64,000 bases of DNA, from assembly GCA_030490835.1 (NCBI GenBank), contig CM059973.1, forward strand, positions 87,441,641-87,505,640, read 5' to 3'. The notes beneath the pieces are model-generated. The model was not told where the DNA came from. It saw only the letters and a program-made list of their open reading frames with translations, and did no database searches. Source of the DNA: Annona cherimola. Its lineage: Eukaryota; Streptophyta; Magnoliopsida; Magnoliales; Annonaceae. This document shows positions 36,370 to 47,790 of the stretch, piece by piece (position 1 is the stretch's first letter; every line of letters starts with the position of its first letter). The position numbers and the translations under genes are program-made.

Positions 36370-38970
36370 TCATTCTTCCTTCCTTAGCAACGACAAGACC
36401 ACGTTCGCGTATTTTCCAGTGCTCTCAGACAACCGCCGATCGACGATCTGGCTATAGCGCTGAAACAAATCATCCATTGCATCTTCACCGAAATGATCCC
36501 CAAGCATCGATTCTACAACGGCTCTGATGGTCTTCGACACCCGCTGGCCCCTACTCAGATTTGCACCCGTCGATTTCTGCTTCCCAGTCCCAGCCGAACT
36601 ACCACCATGATCAATGTTGCCATCCAAGTCGCTTGCATCCCAATCCACTTGGCAGGCTTCAAAGCGATCGAGCATGAAAGACCCTTGTTTTTCTATCTCG
36701 CACGCTATCTCTTCTAGCGATGGCGAATAGTAAGGAGCATTAAACGAGTCCACCTTCTCCTCTTCAATCATACCCTGAAAATAATCTCGTGAGAGCTAGC
36801 ATATATGTGTGTCACGCAGAAGCTTAATTAATTGATTATATATAGACAACCAAATACTTTCTTACTTTGATTGTTAGATTACTGGTTACCATAATCAGTT
36901 TATGCAATCAAATTTTAATTATCGCATATAATTAAGGCAATAGTTTTGGTTGGTAAAAATGAACTTGGTTGTAGTTAAATGAGGAAGCTGATGAGTACGT
37001 ACATCTAGGACCATTGCATTCAGAGCTTGGGCTAGAAGTTCCCACTGATGGCAACTCTCTTCGTTGGTGGGGTCAGCACACCTTCTGCCCATGAGAGATA
37101 ATACCATTCGGCCTCCTGGAATCACTTCTTCCGAACGGGACTTCAGGAAAACTGAGAAGTCCCTTTGAAATTGCTCCACGTATGCTTTGAGCACGCTTGG
37201 TGGGCTTGTCTTAGAAATAAAGATCTTGCCCCTGTTCAATGGTGGATTAGCTCCTTTATCAAGCTCTGGAGGAACCTGAAATCCATTGTGATTACAGAGA
37301 GTGAAATAAATGCGGACAAATAATTTTATTGGTAATTTCGATGGTCGTGACTAATTTCTAGCAAGCCGAATCATGCATGTCTAGTCCTAGATAGGTCACA
37401 TTCATTTTCAAACGTGAATAGCTAGCTAGCAAGGCACACCCAAGGGCCTAGCTAGCTAACTATACCCAAATCATGTATGTCCGAGAAATATTCAATAGGT
37501 CACATTCATCTCAAACGTTAACCAAAATCATGCATCTTCTAGGAATTGATACATTATAGGACATATTATCTCCTGATCATTGTCGTGTGTGCCCGTTAAT
37601 GTTTTAACAAATCCAAATCATAGGTCAAATTAGTGTATATTTTAGGGGGTTAAAATAAATTAGTAGCTGAATTACGTGACGTTGTATCATAAACTACTAG
37701 ACATTTGGTATAGTTTTGGCGTACGTGAAGAAATCTAGGATAACCTAATAAACATTTTTTGAATTCAATTGAGCACTTGCGGAGCTTGATGGACACTAAA
37801 AGAAAATAGATTAACATAAAATTTTGTTACTATATGTATTAATTTATACCATAATGTCATTATAACTAAATCATTATAAGTCTGTCATATAAGGCTTTTT
37901 TTATTTTTTAATAATTTATCACTAAAAGTCATATTTTTATCACTAAAAAATTACTTTTGACAAAATTTATTATATTATTGTTGCTAAGAGCTAATTTTTA
38001 TCAACGATAATTACTTATGTTACTAAAGAGAGCTTGTTGTAACAAAAATATTTAATGTCATTAAAATGTGCAATTATTTGACATCTTTTTATGTAATTAT
38101 CCTGTTTTTCAATCATTTGTAAACAATTGCTTATATAATTAATTTACTATTTTAACTTTATTCTCGTCACTCCTTAGCATTATTTCTATTATATCATATT
38201 AGTTTCTATCAATTTAAAAGTTTTTACACACAAAAATTTTTTATAAAAAATTTTATCACTTCACAAATGGAACCTTAGTGTATAGTACAGTAACTGTGTA
38301 GTGTAAAACGAATTTAACAAGCTAATCTAGTATATGGGCCTAGTTTAAAAAACATATATATTTGAAGAAGGGAGGAATGTGATTTGCCTGCGAAAGCCAG
38401 TGGAGGCAGGAAGAAGAATGCACAAAATGTAGGCTTTGGGTGGGGAAAAGCCTGCCGTAGAAAGTACCAGGCACACCTGCGATGAAGCATGGTCCGAAAT
38501 CGGTACCCTTCTCCTTCCTCAGCTTGTTACAAAAAGCTGGCAGCGACAGGAAGACGCTGTTGAAATCATTGGCTGGGAGATCATTCAAATAGACCCAAAG
38601 CTCAGGCGTCCAATGGTAGTTCAAAACGGCGCGTCGTTGGTGGATGACGTCGATGATCTCGGAGATAACGAGCAAGGTGTTGGGGCCTGATGAGCAACCC
38701 AGATCAGCTATTCCCAAGCATTTCGGTTCCAACCTGCCACACAGATCTACAATGGCTGCTTCGGTGATGGGCTTGGCTAGTGATATTATCTTATTCTGCA
38801 GTACAAAGATAAAGAGAAATTAATAATCAAGAAAACTAGTTAGAGTAGCATATATGTATTAATTAATTATCATGCATATATGCATTATTAACAACCTGAA
38901 GTTTTGAGTTGTGGGCATAGCTAGTATCTCCATATCCACCATTCATGTGGAGAACATGCGATGGTGCCAT
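36370..38970 (-). CDS. SABATH carboxyl methyltransferase, compact four-exon gene
   Basis: The predicted 386-residue SAM-dependent carboxyl methyltransferase resembles salicylate/benzoate/jasmonate methyltransferases. Exons run 38970-38896, 38795-38388, 37275-37003 and 36774-36370, all joined in phase 0. Exon 1 gives [14 protein letters not shown] and ends at Gln25. The SAM motif DLGCSSGPN is at residues 56-64, then NDLPANDFN and [20 protein letters not shown] keeps Trp158 but has Ser154 where most members have Tyr. Exon 3 has [14 protein letters not shown] and GGRMVL; exon 4 opens [12 protein letters not shown]. Intron 2 has a GC donor (CAG then GCAAAT) where all relatives have GT; skipping it would add about a dozen foreign residues and a stop. 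Exon 4 carries an extra Gly/Ser/Lys-rich loop, which explains the length. The gene is probably functional. It is a diverged tandem relative of the gene ending at 7953. Confidence 0.92.
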
Positions 38971-39043
38971 CGGCTCAGGTCTCTCTTCCCCCTCCACGTA
39001 TCTCGGTTGTCTTTACTTAACCAAAGCAAACGCCTACGAAGGT

Positions 39044-39051
39044 TATTTATA
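39044..39051 (-). promoter_or_regulatory. Candidate TATA box of SABATH gene 2
   Basis: Read on the minus strand, TATAAATA lies 74-81 bases upstream of the ATG at 38970, giving a leader of roughly 45 bases. It is a match to consensus only. Confidence 0.5.
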
Positions 39052-39099
39052 GAGCAGGAGATGAGAGATCTAGTGGTGCATCGGTTGGTTGGGTGCGTG

Positions 39100-39241
39100 T
39101 TGATTTCAAAGTTTGTGTCGGACATTAGTTCTCGTGCACACGATCTTGCTGAGATCTGGTAGGTTAATTTCAAAATTCCCGCACGCAAATTTTCCGTGCC
39201 TGACGTTATTTCTCGTCCACAAAGTCTTGCAGAGATCGACT
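39100..39241. repeat. Diverged tandem duplication upstream of SABATH gene 2
   Basis: Two successive units share TTGATTTCAAAGTT / TTAATTTCAAAATT, CGGACATTAGTTCTCGT / CTGACGTTATTTCTCGT, and GATCTTGCTGAGATC / GTCTTGCAGAGATCG. They lie about 50 bases beyond the TATA box, so they sit in the proximal promoter. Confidence 0.6.
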
Positions 39242-39249
39242 AGTACGTA

Positions 39250-41590
39250 CTGCATCCGTCTTCGCTGTGTGTGTGGCTGTCGATGATGGTTGAAAGGAAT
39301 CCAACGGGATGAAATGCTGATAGGACGGTGGCCCAAAGTGTCCTACGTACGACAGTACTCCACGTTTATTTGACACCACCCTTACGGTCAACTCATTTCA
39401 AAGAAAGCCTCAGTTCACAACTTGGATGGAATGGAATCTCCCATTTTTTAAAATACCTTTTTTATTCTAAAAATTAACATTTCTTGTAAACCTTTTCTAA
39501 TTTTTATATAACTTTTTTCATTTTGAACACATAACAATATTTTTCATCACGTCCTCATTCCACTGGTAGAATGGTAACTGAGACAAAATTGGAAGAAAAT
39601 CAGTAACAGGAAATTTTAAAAAATAAAAAAAGTTATGTATTGTGATAATGATAAAAATTAAGAATAAAGAGAGTAAAGATAAAATAGGTGTATAATAAAT
39701 TTTACTAAAGAATTAGAAAAGTTAGAGTTTAGTTGCATAAATACTACAACCAATTTTACTAAACATAGTTAGAGTTTAGTTGCATTTGATATATAATAAA
39801 TTCAAGTAAAGGGCTATTTGGTAATAACAAAACTCATATTCACTTGTAGAACTTTTCAACCTTGACGACCCAAATGCAAACTTGTCATTTCAAGCTTTCT
39901 GCTTTACCTATACTAATAAAAACTTTCAACAGTACGTGTACCTAATGCGCAGAAAACAATTGTCGTGTACACCAATTTGGGCATGACGGTCACAAATAAT
40001 ATTCATTTTTAGCTACACTAGTGTCTAGTGGAAAAAAATGAACCTAACAAAATTACCGCTCTTTCCAAAAAGATCATTTAATTCATAGTGTTTTGACGAA
40101 GAAAAGATATTATGAAGTTTTGTTAGTTACCAAATAGACCCTAAATGCAGCTATTTTTTAGCTGTAATTATAGCTATTTTTAGTTGTATATAAAGTATAT
40201 CTAGCTGCTTTTAATATGTTTTGGTTGCAATTAAATATTTAGAGACAAATAATAAGTTATTTTTTATTAGTTCATTTGCATCCATCTCAATTGATATTAC
40301 AACTAATCATTGATACATTCCTCTAAATTTCTAATTAGGACACCGTGCCCTACCTCTTAACTCAGGAGACTTATATCCGCTCACCCTACGACTTACCTCA
40401 CACCATGGAAGGAATTATAATGCTCTCGCTATAGGGGGTTCAAACACTCGACTAGGTGACATTATGCATCAAAATAATAAGTTACTTTTGAGTGGTGACA
40501 TTTGGTTAAATGTACTTATTTTTCACATCAAATTCAATCGAAATAACATTTAATATAGTTATCAAAATTTATATGCATACAGATGTAGTACTAAAACCTT
40601 GGCTACAATTAATACATGATTTCGCTGCATTTAATCAAAGGCGGCTAAATTAAAAAGTTCGCTACGTGTAGTTGCTGTAGTGAAAAGCTGTAAAACATAA
40701 TGAAAATATAGAGAAAATGATGATGATTAAATTAGTATAATTAGGTTGGTAAGTTGTTACATGGGGTGGAGAAAGTGGAGGTGGAAAATTTTTCCCCCTT
40801 TCACGTGTTACCAGCCGTGGTCCCATAAAAAGAAAGCCGTACCGTTATCATCAATAATAAAGGTCAATGGCCCCACGTGCCGACTCCGCCTTCAATTTCG
40901 GGCTTGTGGCGCTTGTCATTCCGACGGAATTATACAGTAAAGAAGTAGGATTATTAGAACCAAAAAACCAAAAAATAACAAAGAGTCATTAGTCTTTACA
41001 CGACCGGCCTTCAATGCAGCTTGGAACTTGTACTCTTCAAAAAAAAAAAAAGTAGTGGGATTATTTATACTTTAGGATATAAAAATATATGATGAAAAAT
41101 AGAGATATAACGTATTTGGAGGATAAATAGAGTTATTAGGTATTGAAAAGTAGAAACTCAAAATGATTCCGAATCTAAAAACCACTGGGTTTTTCTTTAA
41201 TGAGTCAATGGGGTTTTTTTATATAGGATGAAAATCAAATTTTTATTTGTAGGATTAACTTTGTCACAACTTGATTTTTTTTATTTTTTTTTTATCTATT
41301 TTCTTACTTTATCTTGAACAGCTGTGATTATAAAGCATGAAAGTCGAGAATTCCACATTGATATGAGATATCCCTGTCATCGTAAAGCATGAGTATCACG
41401 TTGAACTAAGTCACAAGCCAAATCACGCGTGTTTGTTGTCGGTTGCATACGGTGTGATGAGAAAACATGTAAAGCATGGCTGCATCATCAGCCATCAATA
41501 TCAGGGTGTTGGAATTCTTTTCTTGGCTACGCGCAGCAGGCCAAATTTCCCGTGAGGTTGTGTTGTCCATGACTGCCGACGTACGTGGCA
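39250..41590. other. Gene-free stretch
   Basis: I find no exon. A possible SINE copy in reverse orientation lies near 40.33-40.465 kb; its minus-strand B-box-like sequence reads GAGTGTTTGAACCCCC. Other parts are AT-rich and unassigned. Confidence 0.5.
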
Positions 41591-41595
41591 CCATA

Positions 41596-41920
41596 TGTTA
41601 GAAATTATGTGATGCGGAAGCGTACTTGAATTCATGCGTATATAGATTTCACCTGTAGATCGAGTAGAGTACGAGGTCTTCTCCCTCAACACTTCTCTCT
41701 ATGGTACTCGTGGTAGATGGGAACCACTTGTGATGTACACGTGTGAGAGAGGGACCCAGACTTCTCTATATATAGAGCTCTTCCCATTATGACTCTTAGT
41801 AGAAGTATAGTTCCACCAGGACTCAGATTGCATACGTATCTCAGATACGCTGGGCTATCTTTAAATTCAAAGACTTCTTATTTAATTAGGACACCTTTAT
41901 GGAAGAGTTTAATTCTAACA
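41596..41920 (+). mobile_element. Solo LTR, 325 bp, TSD CCATA
   Basis: It starts TGTTAGAAATTATG and ends AATTCTAACA, giving the inverted TGTTAGAA/TTCTAACA ends of an LTR. It is flanked by CCATA at 41591-41595 and 41921-41925. A TATA-like CTATATATAGAG near 41765 points to plus-strand transcription. No internal retrotransposon region is attached, so this is a solo LTR; its size and ends suggest Ty1/copia. Confidence 0.88.
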
Positions 41921-41925
41921 CCATA

Positions 41926-43482
41926 TTCCATATGTATAGCGGTTTGCTTTGGTTTTCCATCAAGTAATCAGATTAATTACTAATCAAGGTTTATGTGCTT
42001 TATAAGATAGATAATTATTTAAGAAAAGCAGTTCAGATGTAAGTACATGATTTACCCGGTTTAACTCCATTCAAATGTTGTTTTGCACTTTCCTCACCCA
42101 AAAAGGGAGAAGGAAAAATTTGTTCTGTACTGAGTCTTAGCCGAGAGGGAAGCTATAGTTTTACTTCTCGTATTTTGGAGGCAAGTGTTAATAAACCAGA
42201 GTGAAGGTAGTAATATTATCTTAAGTAGTAAAATGGCACTTCAACATTCCTAAAGTACAAACCAGTTTCTTTTCTTTTTTTTTTATTTTCCTAGTTTCTA
42301 TTGAATTCTCACTTCTCTTAAATGTTGCTTAATGCCCTTAAGTTGCCTAAACAGCAGTTACAATAATATCGATTTGGAGTTTCCCAGCGCACTCACAAGA
42401 GGCTAGTGTTCTCCGAAGCCCTTGTCGTCTGGGATTTGAAGGAAGATTCTTCCCGGCATGTTCCGAATTATCTCATGGATTGGGATGAGATTACTCATTC
42501 CTTTATAAAACTTTCAATCTTCAATAATAACTTCTCGTTTTAAATTTTTAATACATCTTACTTTTTATACTGTCAATACTATTTTTCCTATTTACAATAA
42601 ATAGCAACCTCTTCCCATCTCTTTATCATATCTCATTTTTTAAAATCTTATTTCCATTCTATTACAATCCATGAGATGCTGCTTGTGGCTTACACATTCC
42701 ATGTCACCGTCCAAGTGTATGATGTTTTTCTTAGGACATATATCTTTACATTTTTATATTCATAGCCTCCGATGCAATGCAAACATTTCAATCAAAATTT
42801 TTTTGATTTATAGATACTTATAACCATTTCAATTTCTATTACATTAAAGCTATAAGACATTGTTACAATTTTCAAAGGAAACATTAAGCTCCCATCTACG
42901 TGCGAGATACATTGCTCCTGGAAATGATGTTCTAGAGATTCGCTCGCACCTTTGAGCGTTGGCTGAAGGCGTCATTATACGTACAATGTCTGTGTGCTTG
43001 CATTTGAATCAAAATTTAATATAAACATTTGCATGACTCCTTATTTTATTTTATTTATTTATTGGCCATATTATATTGGCCCAAACATTTGTTTTATACT
43101 TATATATATATATACGAAATTTAAATTTTTAAATTTTTGAAAATAAAACTATTCTTTTGATTTTCAAATTTTCAAATATTAAATAAAATAAAAAATGTAA
43201 AATTTTGTACATAGAAATACATGCTTGTGCCCATATATTATGGCGAAAAATAAAAAAAAATTAAAAAAGGCCGTGCAAACATTTGCATTGAATCGGCTCC
43301 TCGTCTATCCAAGAGATATATGTTGGTGATCCAATGCTTTGAGACGCAAGTAAACCAACTTTTATCTAGGAATTAGATCATTGTTTAAATTTTTTGGTTT
43401 TTCTAAATAGGTGGACTACCTAAGATTAGTCAGTCATGTGACCAAATTTGAGATTTTTTTAATTTTCAAAATAAGAAAGAGG
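41926..43482. other. Gene-free stretch between solo LTRs
   Basis: AT-rich sequence with scattered short open frames. I recognise no gene, intact repeat or RNA here. Confidence 0.5.
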
Positions 43483-43487
43483 CGTGC

Positions 43488-44665
43488 TGTAGCACCCGCC
43501 GTGAGCGCTACGGTGGGCTCGGAATGGTTTCCCGGACCTTGAAGTTTGGATCGTGTTGGATGACAAAGTGGGCTTAGATTTCCTGCATTCACATGGGGTA
43601 AAACGCATTAGGCTTCATATCTTTCAGGAAAGTTGGCGTGTGAGTATTTTCTCGTGATTTCGGCAGCATAACGGCTAAGACGGGGCTTTCCGTACACGGG
43701 TCAAGTCACAAATTTGGCAGCATAACAGCAGCGTATTATGCTGGAATCCGTGGACCCACGTGCACCCGCCTTGCCGGAGCGTTAGCTTAAACACGCACAC
43801 ACAAAATAAAGAAAAACGGAGTCGCCACTAATTTTTAAAGGGAGATCAGTCCCTATTTGAAGAAATAAGACACTAATAATACAGAGTATGGGTTCCGGCC
43901 TACGGATTAAAGCAAATATGGAGAAATCTGTCAACCCAAGGCGGTTTACACGGTGTAAAAGGGGGAAAATAAGAAGATTTGAGAGAACGGAGAGAGATGG
44001 AAAAGGGGAAAATGGGGAAGAGAGGCTCGTTGCTTGAAAACGTGAAAACCGGGACGCCGGGGTGTTGCTGCAGACTCCCGTCCTCCCCTTGGGATGCCTC
44101 TCTTCAAGTGTGCTTGAATGAGAGGGGAGCTCCTCCTTTTATAGATGTAGAAGTGGGCTTTGGGCTCCCTTGAGGTCATGAACTTGGTCCATGGGCTTGG
44201 ATTTGAGTTGGGATCATGGGCTTGAGCTTGAGTTGAGAGCATGGGTTTGAGCTTGAGTTGAGAGCATGGGCCTTGGGCCGCTTGAGGTGTTGGACTTGGT
44301 CCATGAGCTTGAGTTTGGCGGGCTCCTTCCATAGTGGGCTAGAACTTGGTGGGCTAGAGCTTGGCTAAGCCCGTTGTTTTGGGGTGGGCCGTTGTAGAGG
44401 CCCAAAGTTGTAGAGAAGCCTACTTCTGAGGCTTAGTGGGCTGCATTGTGGAGCCCGTTGAGGTGGCCTGTAGGAGCTTCGCTCGTGTGGGCCGGATCTG
44501 ATTTGTTGAAAAGCCTGCTTCGAGGCTTCGTGGAGCTTCGCTCCCGTGGGTTGAATTTAGAAGGGCCTGCTTAGCTTGCTTGAACCTCCTTTTGCCTTGA
44601 ATTTGTTTGGGTTTTGGACCTTTTCCATTTTATTCATTTTTTGGCCCAAAAGTGGGGTGTCAACA
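43488..44665 (+). mobile_element. Solo LTR, 1178 bp, TSD CGTGC
   Basis: It starts TGTAGCACCCGCC and ends GTGTCAACA, flanked by CGTGC at 43483-43487 and 44666-44670. It contains GGAGTCGCCACTAATTTTT, a phrase shared with the LTR at 46562, and short tandem repeats built on GGGCTTGAGCTTGAGTTG at 44.19-44.28 kb. No coding internal region is joined to it. The open frames inside it (for example 43946-44332 minus) are not real genes. Confidence 0.88.
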
Positions 44666-44785
44666 CGTGCATGAAACAAGCATTACATAAGAGAGAGAGA
44701 CGCAGCTGGTCAACATTAAAAGAAACCAAGCTGTAATCATCACTGTGTGGCATAGTGCTCGCTATTGTCTTGTATTTCGCAAGCG

Positions 44786-45236
44786 TTTGGACTAGTTTCA
44801 TGTAAATGGAACATGTACTATGAAATGATAATTGGGCGGCTTTAATTTGCTGTTTTTTTTTTCGTGAACTTGTTGGGTGGTAGCTTGTTTTTTGTTTGAA
44901 TGAGAAAGGTTGCTTGGATTTGGACTCATTTTATTTGGATGGAACATATATACTAAAATGGAAATTCCTAAGATTTTATTTGTCTTCTCTTTGCGAATTT
45001 ATTGGGTGTAAGCACGCTTTTGGTTCGAGCGGTTTGAATGAGAGGGGTTGGTTGGATTTGGACGTGTTTTTTTTTTTTTTTTTTTTTAAATAGAGACTTG
45101 GACATGTTTTATTGGAATGGAGCGTGTATATTGAAATGAAAATTTTAAGACGTTTTATTTGCCTTTTCTTTGGGAATCTATTGGAAGGCAGCATGCGTTT
45201 CGTTTGAAGTTTGAACGAGACATGCTTTTGGCCTCA
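44786..45236. repeat. Three diverged tandem copies of about 133 bp, with a poly-T insertion
   Basis: Units begin TTTGGACTAGTTTCATG (44786), TTTGGACTCATTTTATTTGG (44919) and TTTGGACGTG (45057). All share a 'tggaatgga(a/g)c' motif, 'ttgggtg' and 'tttgaatgaga'. The third is split by a run of about 25 T's plus AAATAGAGAC, bordered by TTGGACGTG and TTGGACATG. This looks like a small retroposed insertion. Confidence 0.65.
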
Positions 45237-45349
45237 AAAAAATTATTAAAAATTCAAATTTGCAAAACATTTTCCCATCGGTAGTACAGACACATGCTTA
45301 AATTGTGAAAACCATCAGATTACACTGCGAATTGTTTGCACTACAACTC

Positions 45350-45890
45350 AACGTTTTCAAAACCGAACTGTGAATTGAATTATTTTTTTGTCCGGTTCAG
45401 GTCCAACCTGTTCAACTACTGGTTCAAACCGTTTTGAACCGTGATGTCAGCATGACATAATTATGATGTAATAATTATAGTTAATTTATTTTAATTATTT
45501 AAAAATTAAATATAAATATAAATTTTATATAATGAAAAGAACTACACATGACGTCAACAACACATTTAAGTCCATTGTATTAAAATTTATTATGCAAATT
45601 AATGGACAAATAAATCACATATATTAATCAAGATGAAATTTTAGAAATAATAATAAATTCTAACAATATAGAAAGACGGGATGCTTTTCGTTTTTTTTTT
45701 TTTAAAGTAGGAAAACTCATTCAACTGAACTGTGGTCCAACTGGTTTTTATGGCTCAACCAAACGGTTCAATCCGTTTGAACGGTTTTCTCCAAAAACCA
45801 TAAATCGGTGTCAAACCGGACCGTGATTCTGCTAGTTTACGGTTCAACCGGTGGAACCAGATGATCCGGTCTGGTTTTCAAAACACTTTT
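45350..45890. mobile_element. Probable non-autonomous DNA element with 'GTTTTCAAAACC' ends
   Basis: The left end GTTTTCAAAACCGAACTG and right end CGGTCTGGTTTTCAAAAC are inverted partners. Inner GGTTCAA/TTGAACC motifs recur in both orientations, as in subterminal regions of hAT-like elements. No clean 8-bp target duplication is visible because the right end was later tandemly amplified. Limits are approximate. Confidence 0.45.
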
Positions 45891-46022
45891 ACAACTACAA
45901 AACCATCAACAGTCGCTACGGTCTGGTTTTCAAAACACTTTTACAACTACAAAACCATCAACAGTCGCTACGGTCTGGTTTTCAAAACACTTTTACAACT
46001 ACAAAACCATCAACAGTCGCTA
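45867..46022. repeat. Perfect 52-bp tandem repeat, three copies
   Basis: Units start with CGGTCTGGTTTTCAAAACAC at 45867, 45919 and 45971 and end AACAGTCGCTA. The three copies look identical. The unit joins the right end of the adjacent TIR element to its flank, so the amplification post-dates that insertion. An open frame across it is a by-product. Confidence 0.93.
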
Positions 46023-46561
46023 CTATAAACCTTCTATAGAATCCACGTGCTGAAGCCATTAGTAGCCATAAAATTACCATGTGTTCCCAGTCTTGTTTTC
46101 TTTCTTTATCAAAAAAAAAGGTACTCCAACAACCCACCCTAAGCCTGCGCGAAAGCAAAAAAAATAAAAATAAAATAAAATAAATCAGCACACTTGAAAT
46201 GTAATACAAGCAAAATGCCACAAAATAAACCGAAGAACATCACTCTTCCGTCAGAGCAGATGTCACTCAAAAAGTTCTATGACCAAAACAAAGCAGGTTT
46301 ATGTCGTTTAAGCTTCATAAATGCCATATGTATGTTAGAACTTCCACTAATTACGATTCCTGGCACCCCTATTATGGCACCCCTATTATGGCACAATCAT
46401 CCTCATCCTCAGTCAAAATAAAATGGGAATGACCACGAGCTTGTGAACTCGCCAATGTGAAGCGTCTGTTACGTAGTGCAATTCTTGGCACGGACACATG
46501 AACGCTAGAAGTTTCTTCATAAAAAAGTTCAGCATCTATGCCAAAAATAGGGTTTTATTCT

Positions 46562-47559
46562 TGTAGCACCCGTCGCGGATGCTACGATGGGCTAAGATGT
46601 CTTTCTAGTCTCGTGAAATCTGGGCCGGATCGAAAGGGTCGAAACCTGCGTTTCTCACTAAATAGAAGGGTTGTTAGTATATTTCAGAAAATGAATATTT
46701 GTATAAAATAGGCCTCGATTTTGGATTTGATCCTTAAGCTTCTAGTGCGGCGACATATGCGCAGGATTCCCGAGGATTCAACACCGTGACAGGGTAGATA
46801 CGTCATTGGAAGCAGCTCGACAGCGTGCATCGGCCTTGCCGCAGCTTTAACTCAATAAAACGTATTAGTATTAAATCAAACAAAGCATATGAAAAAAAAA
46901 GCCTTAACAACCAACAGATTTGAACCGCTAGATGGAGTCGCCACTGATCTTAGAGGGGAGATCAGTCACCGTTTCCATTGAATAAGAATACCGGTCATAC
47001 AAAGCTTGGATTCCGGTCTTCGAATTAAAACAGATACGACAAAATCTGTTAACCTGAAGCTGTTTACATGGGTATAAAAAGGGAAAAAATAAAATAAAAA
47101 ATCTGAAGAAGAGGGAGAGAGAGAGAGGGGGGGAGATAGGAAAAAAAGGAAAACTTGAGCTAGAGAAGAGGAGAAGCCGGGGCACCAATAGAGGAAAGCT
47201 GGACGCGCGGGCCTTGGGCCGTGAGAGTAGAGCCCGTTTCTGTTGGGCTAAGGCTGGATCTGATGAGCTGTTGCTGGATCTAGTGGGCTATTGCTGTGGA
47301 GCCCAGTTTGCTGGAACCTGGTGGGCTATTGTTGTAGAGCCCAGTTAACTGTGGGTTGAAGCTGGATCTGGTAGACTGTTGCTGTGGTCCCAATCTGCTG
47401 GATCTGGTGGGCTATTGCTGTAGAGCCCAGTTGCTGGATCTGATGGGTTGTTGCTGTAGAGCCCAGTTTTGCAATTTTTCTGAGTAAATTTTTCCTTGTG
47501 GTTGTTGGGCTTGGTTTTCGATTTTTACATTATTTGGGCTCAAGGAAAGGGTATCTACA
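46562..47559 (+). mobile_element. Solo LTR, 998 bp, related to the one at 43488
   Basis: It starts TGTAGCACCCGTCG and ends GGTATCTACA. Flanks are ATTCT (46557-46561) and GTTCT (47560-47564), a target duplication with one change. It shares GGAGTCGCCACT, GGGAGATCAGTC and a TATA-like GGTATAAAAAGGG (near 47081) with the 43.5 kb LTR, so it is the same family and orientation. Confidence 0.82.
47255..47470. repeat. About five imperfect tandem units inside the 998-bp LTR
   Basis: The repeating core is GCTGGATCT(G/A)GTGGGCT, then ATTGCTGTAGAGCCCAGTT, in varied order with a period near 45 bases. The 43.5 kb LTR has a different tandem repeat at the matching place, so this part of the LTR is expansion-prone. 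Confidence 0.7.
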
Positions 47560-47790
47560 GTTCTACGATAATACCAATAGAATGGCAACACCAGAAGGAA
47601 ATAACCACAGCACGTCGGCCATTTCAAATGCCAAATTATATTTCTGCTTCAAAGATAATATAAGATGGAATAACAACCGCAATGAACCTACAGCTGTGGC
47701 TTGGTAAGTCCTCCCAAAGCAAGCTGCAAAATTAGTGCAACTTTGAAATAACTGCATACTTTCATAGATAGACAATAAAATGTTGATGCA

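Noticed and set aside
38436..38690. Plus-strand frame over SABATH gene 2 exon 2
   Set aside because: It is the antisense shadow of a conserved coding exon.
43946..44332. 128-residue Pro/Gln/Ser-rich minus-strand frame
   Set aside because: It lies inside the solo LTR and its low complexity comes from the LTR's tandem repeat.
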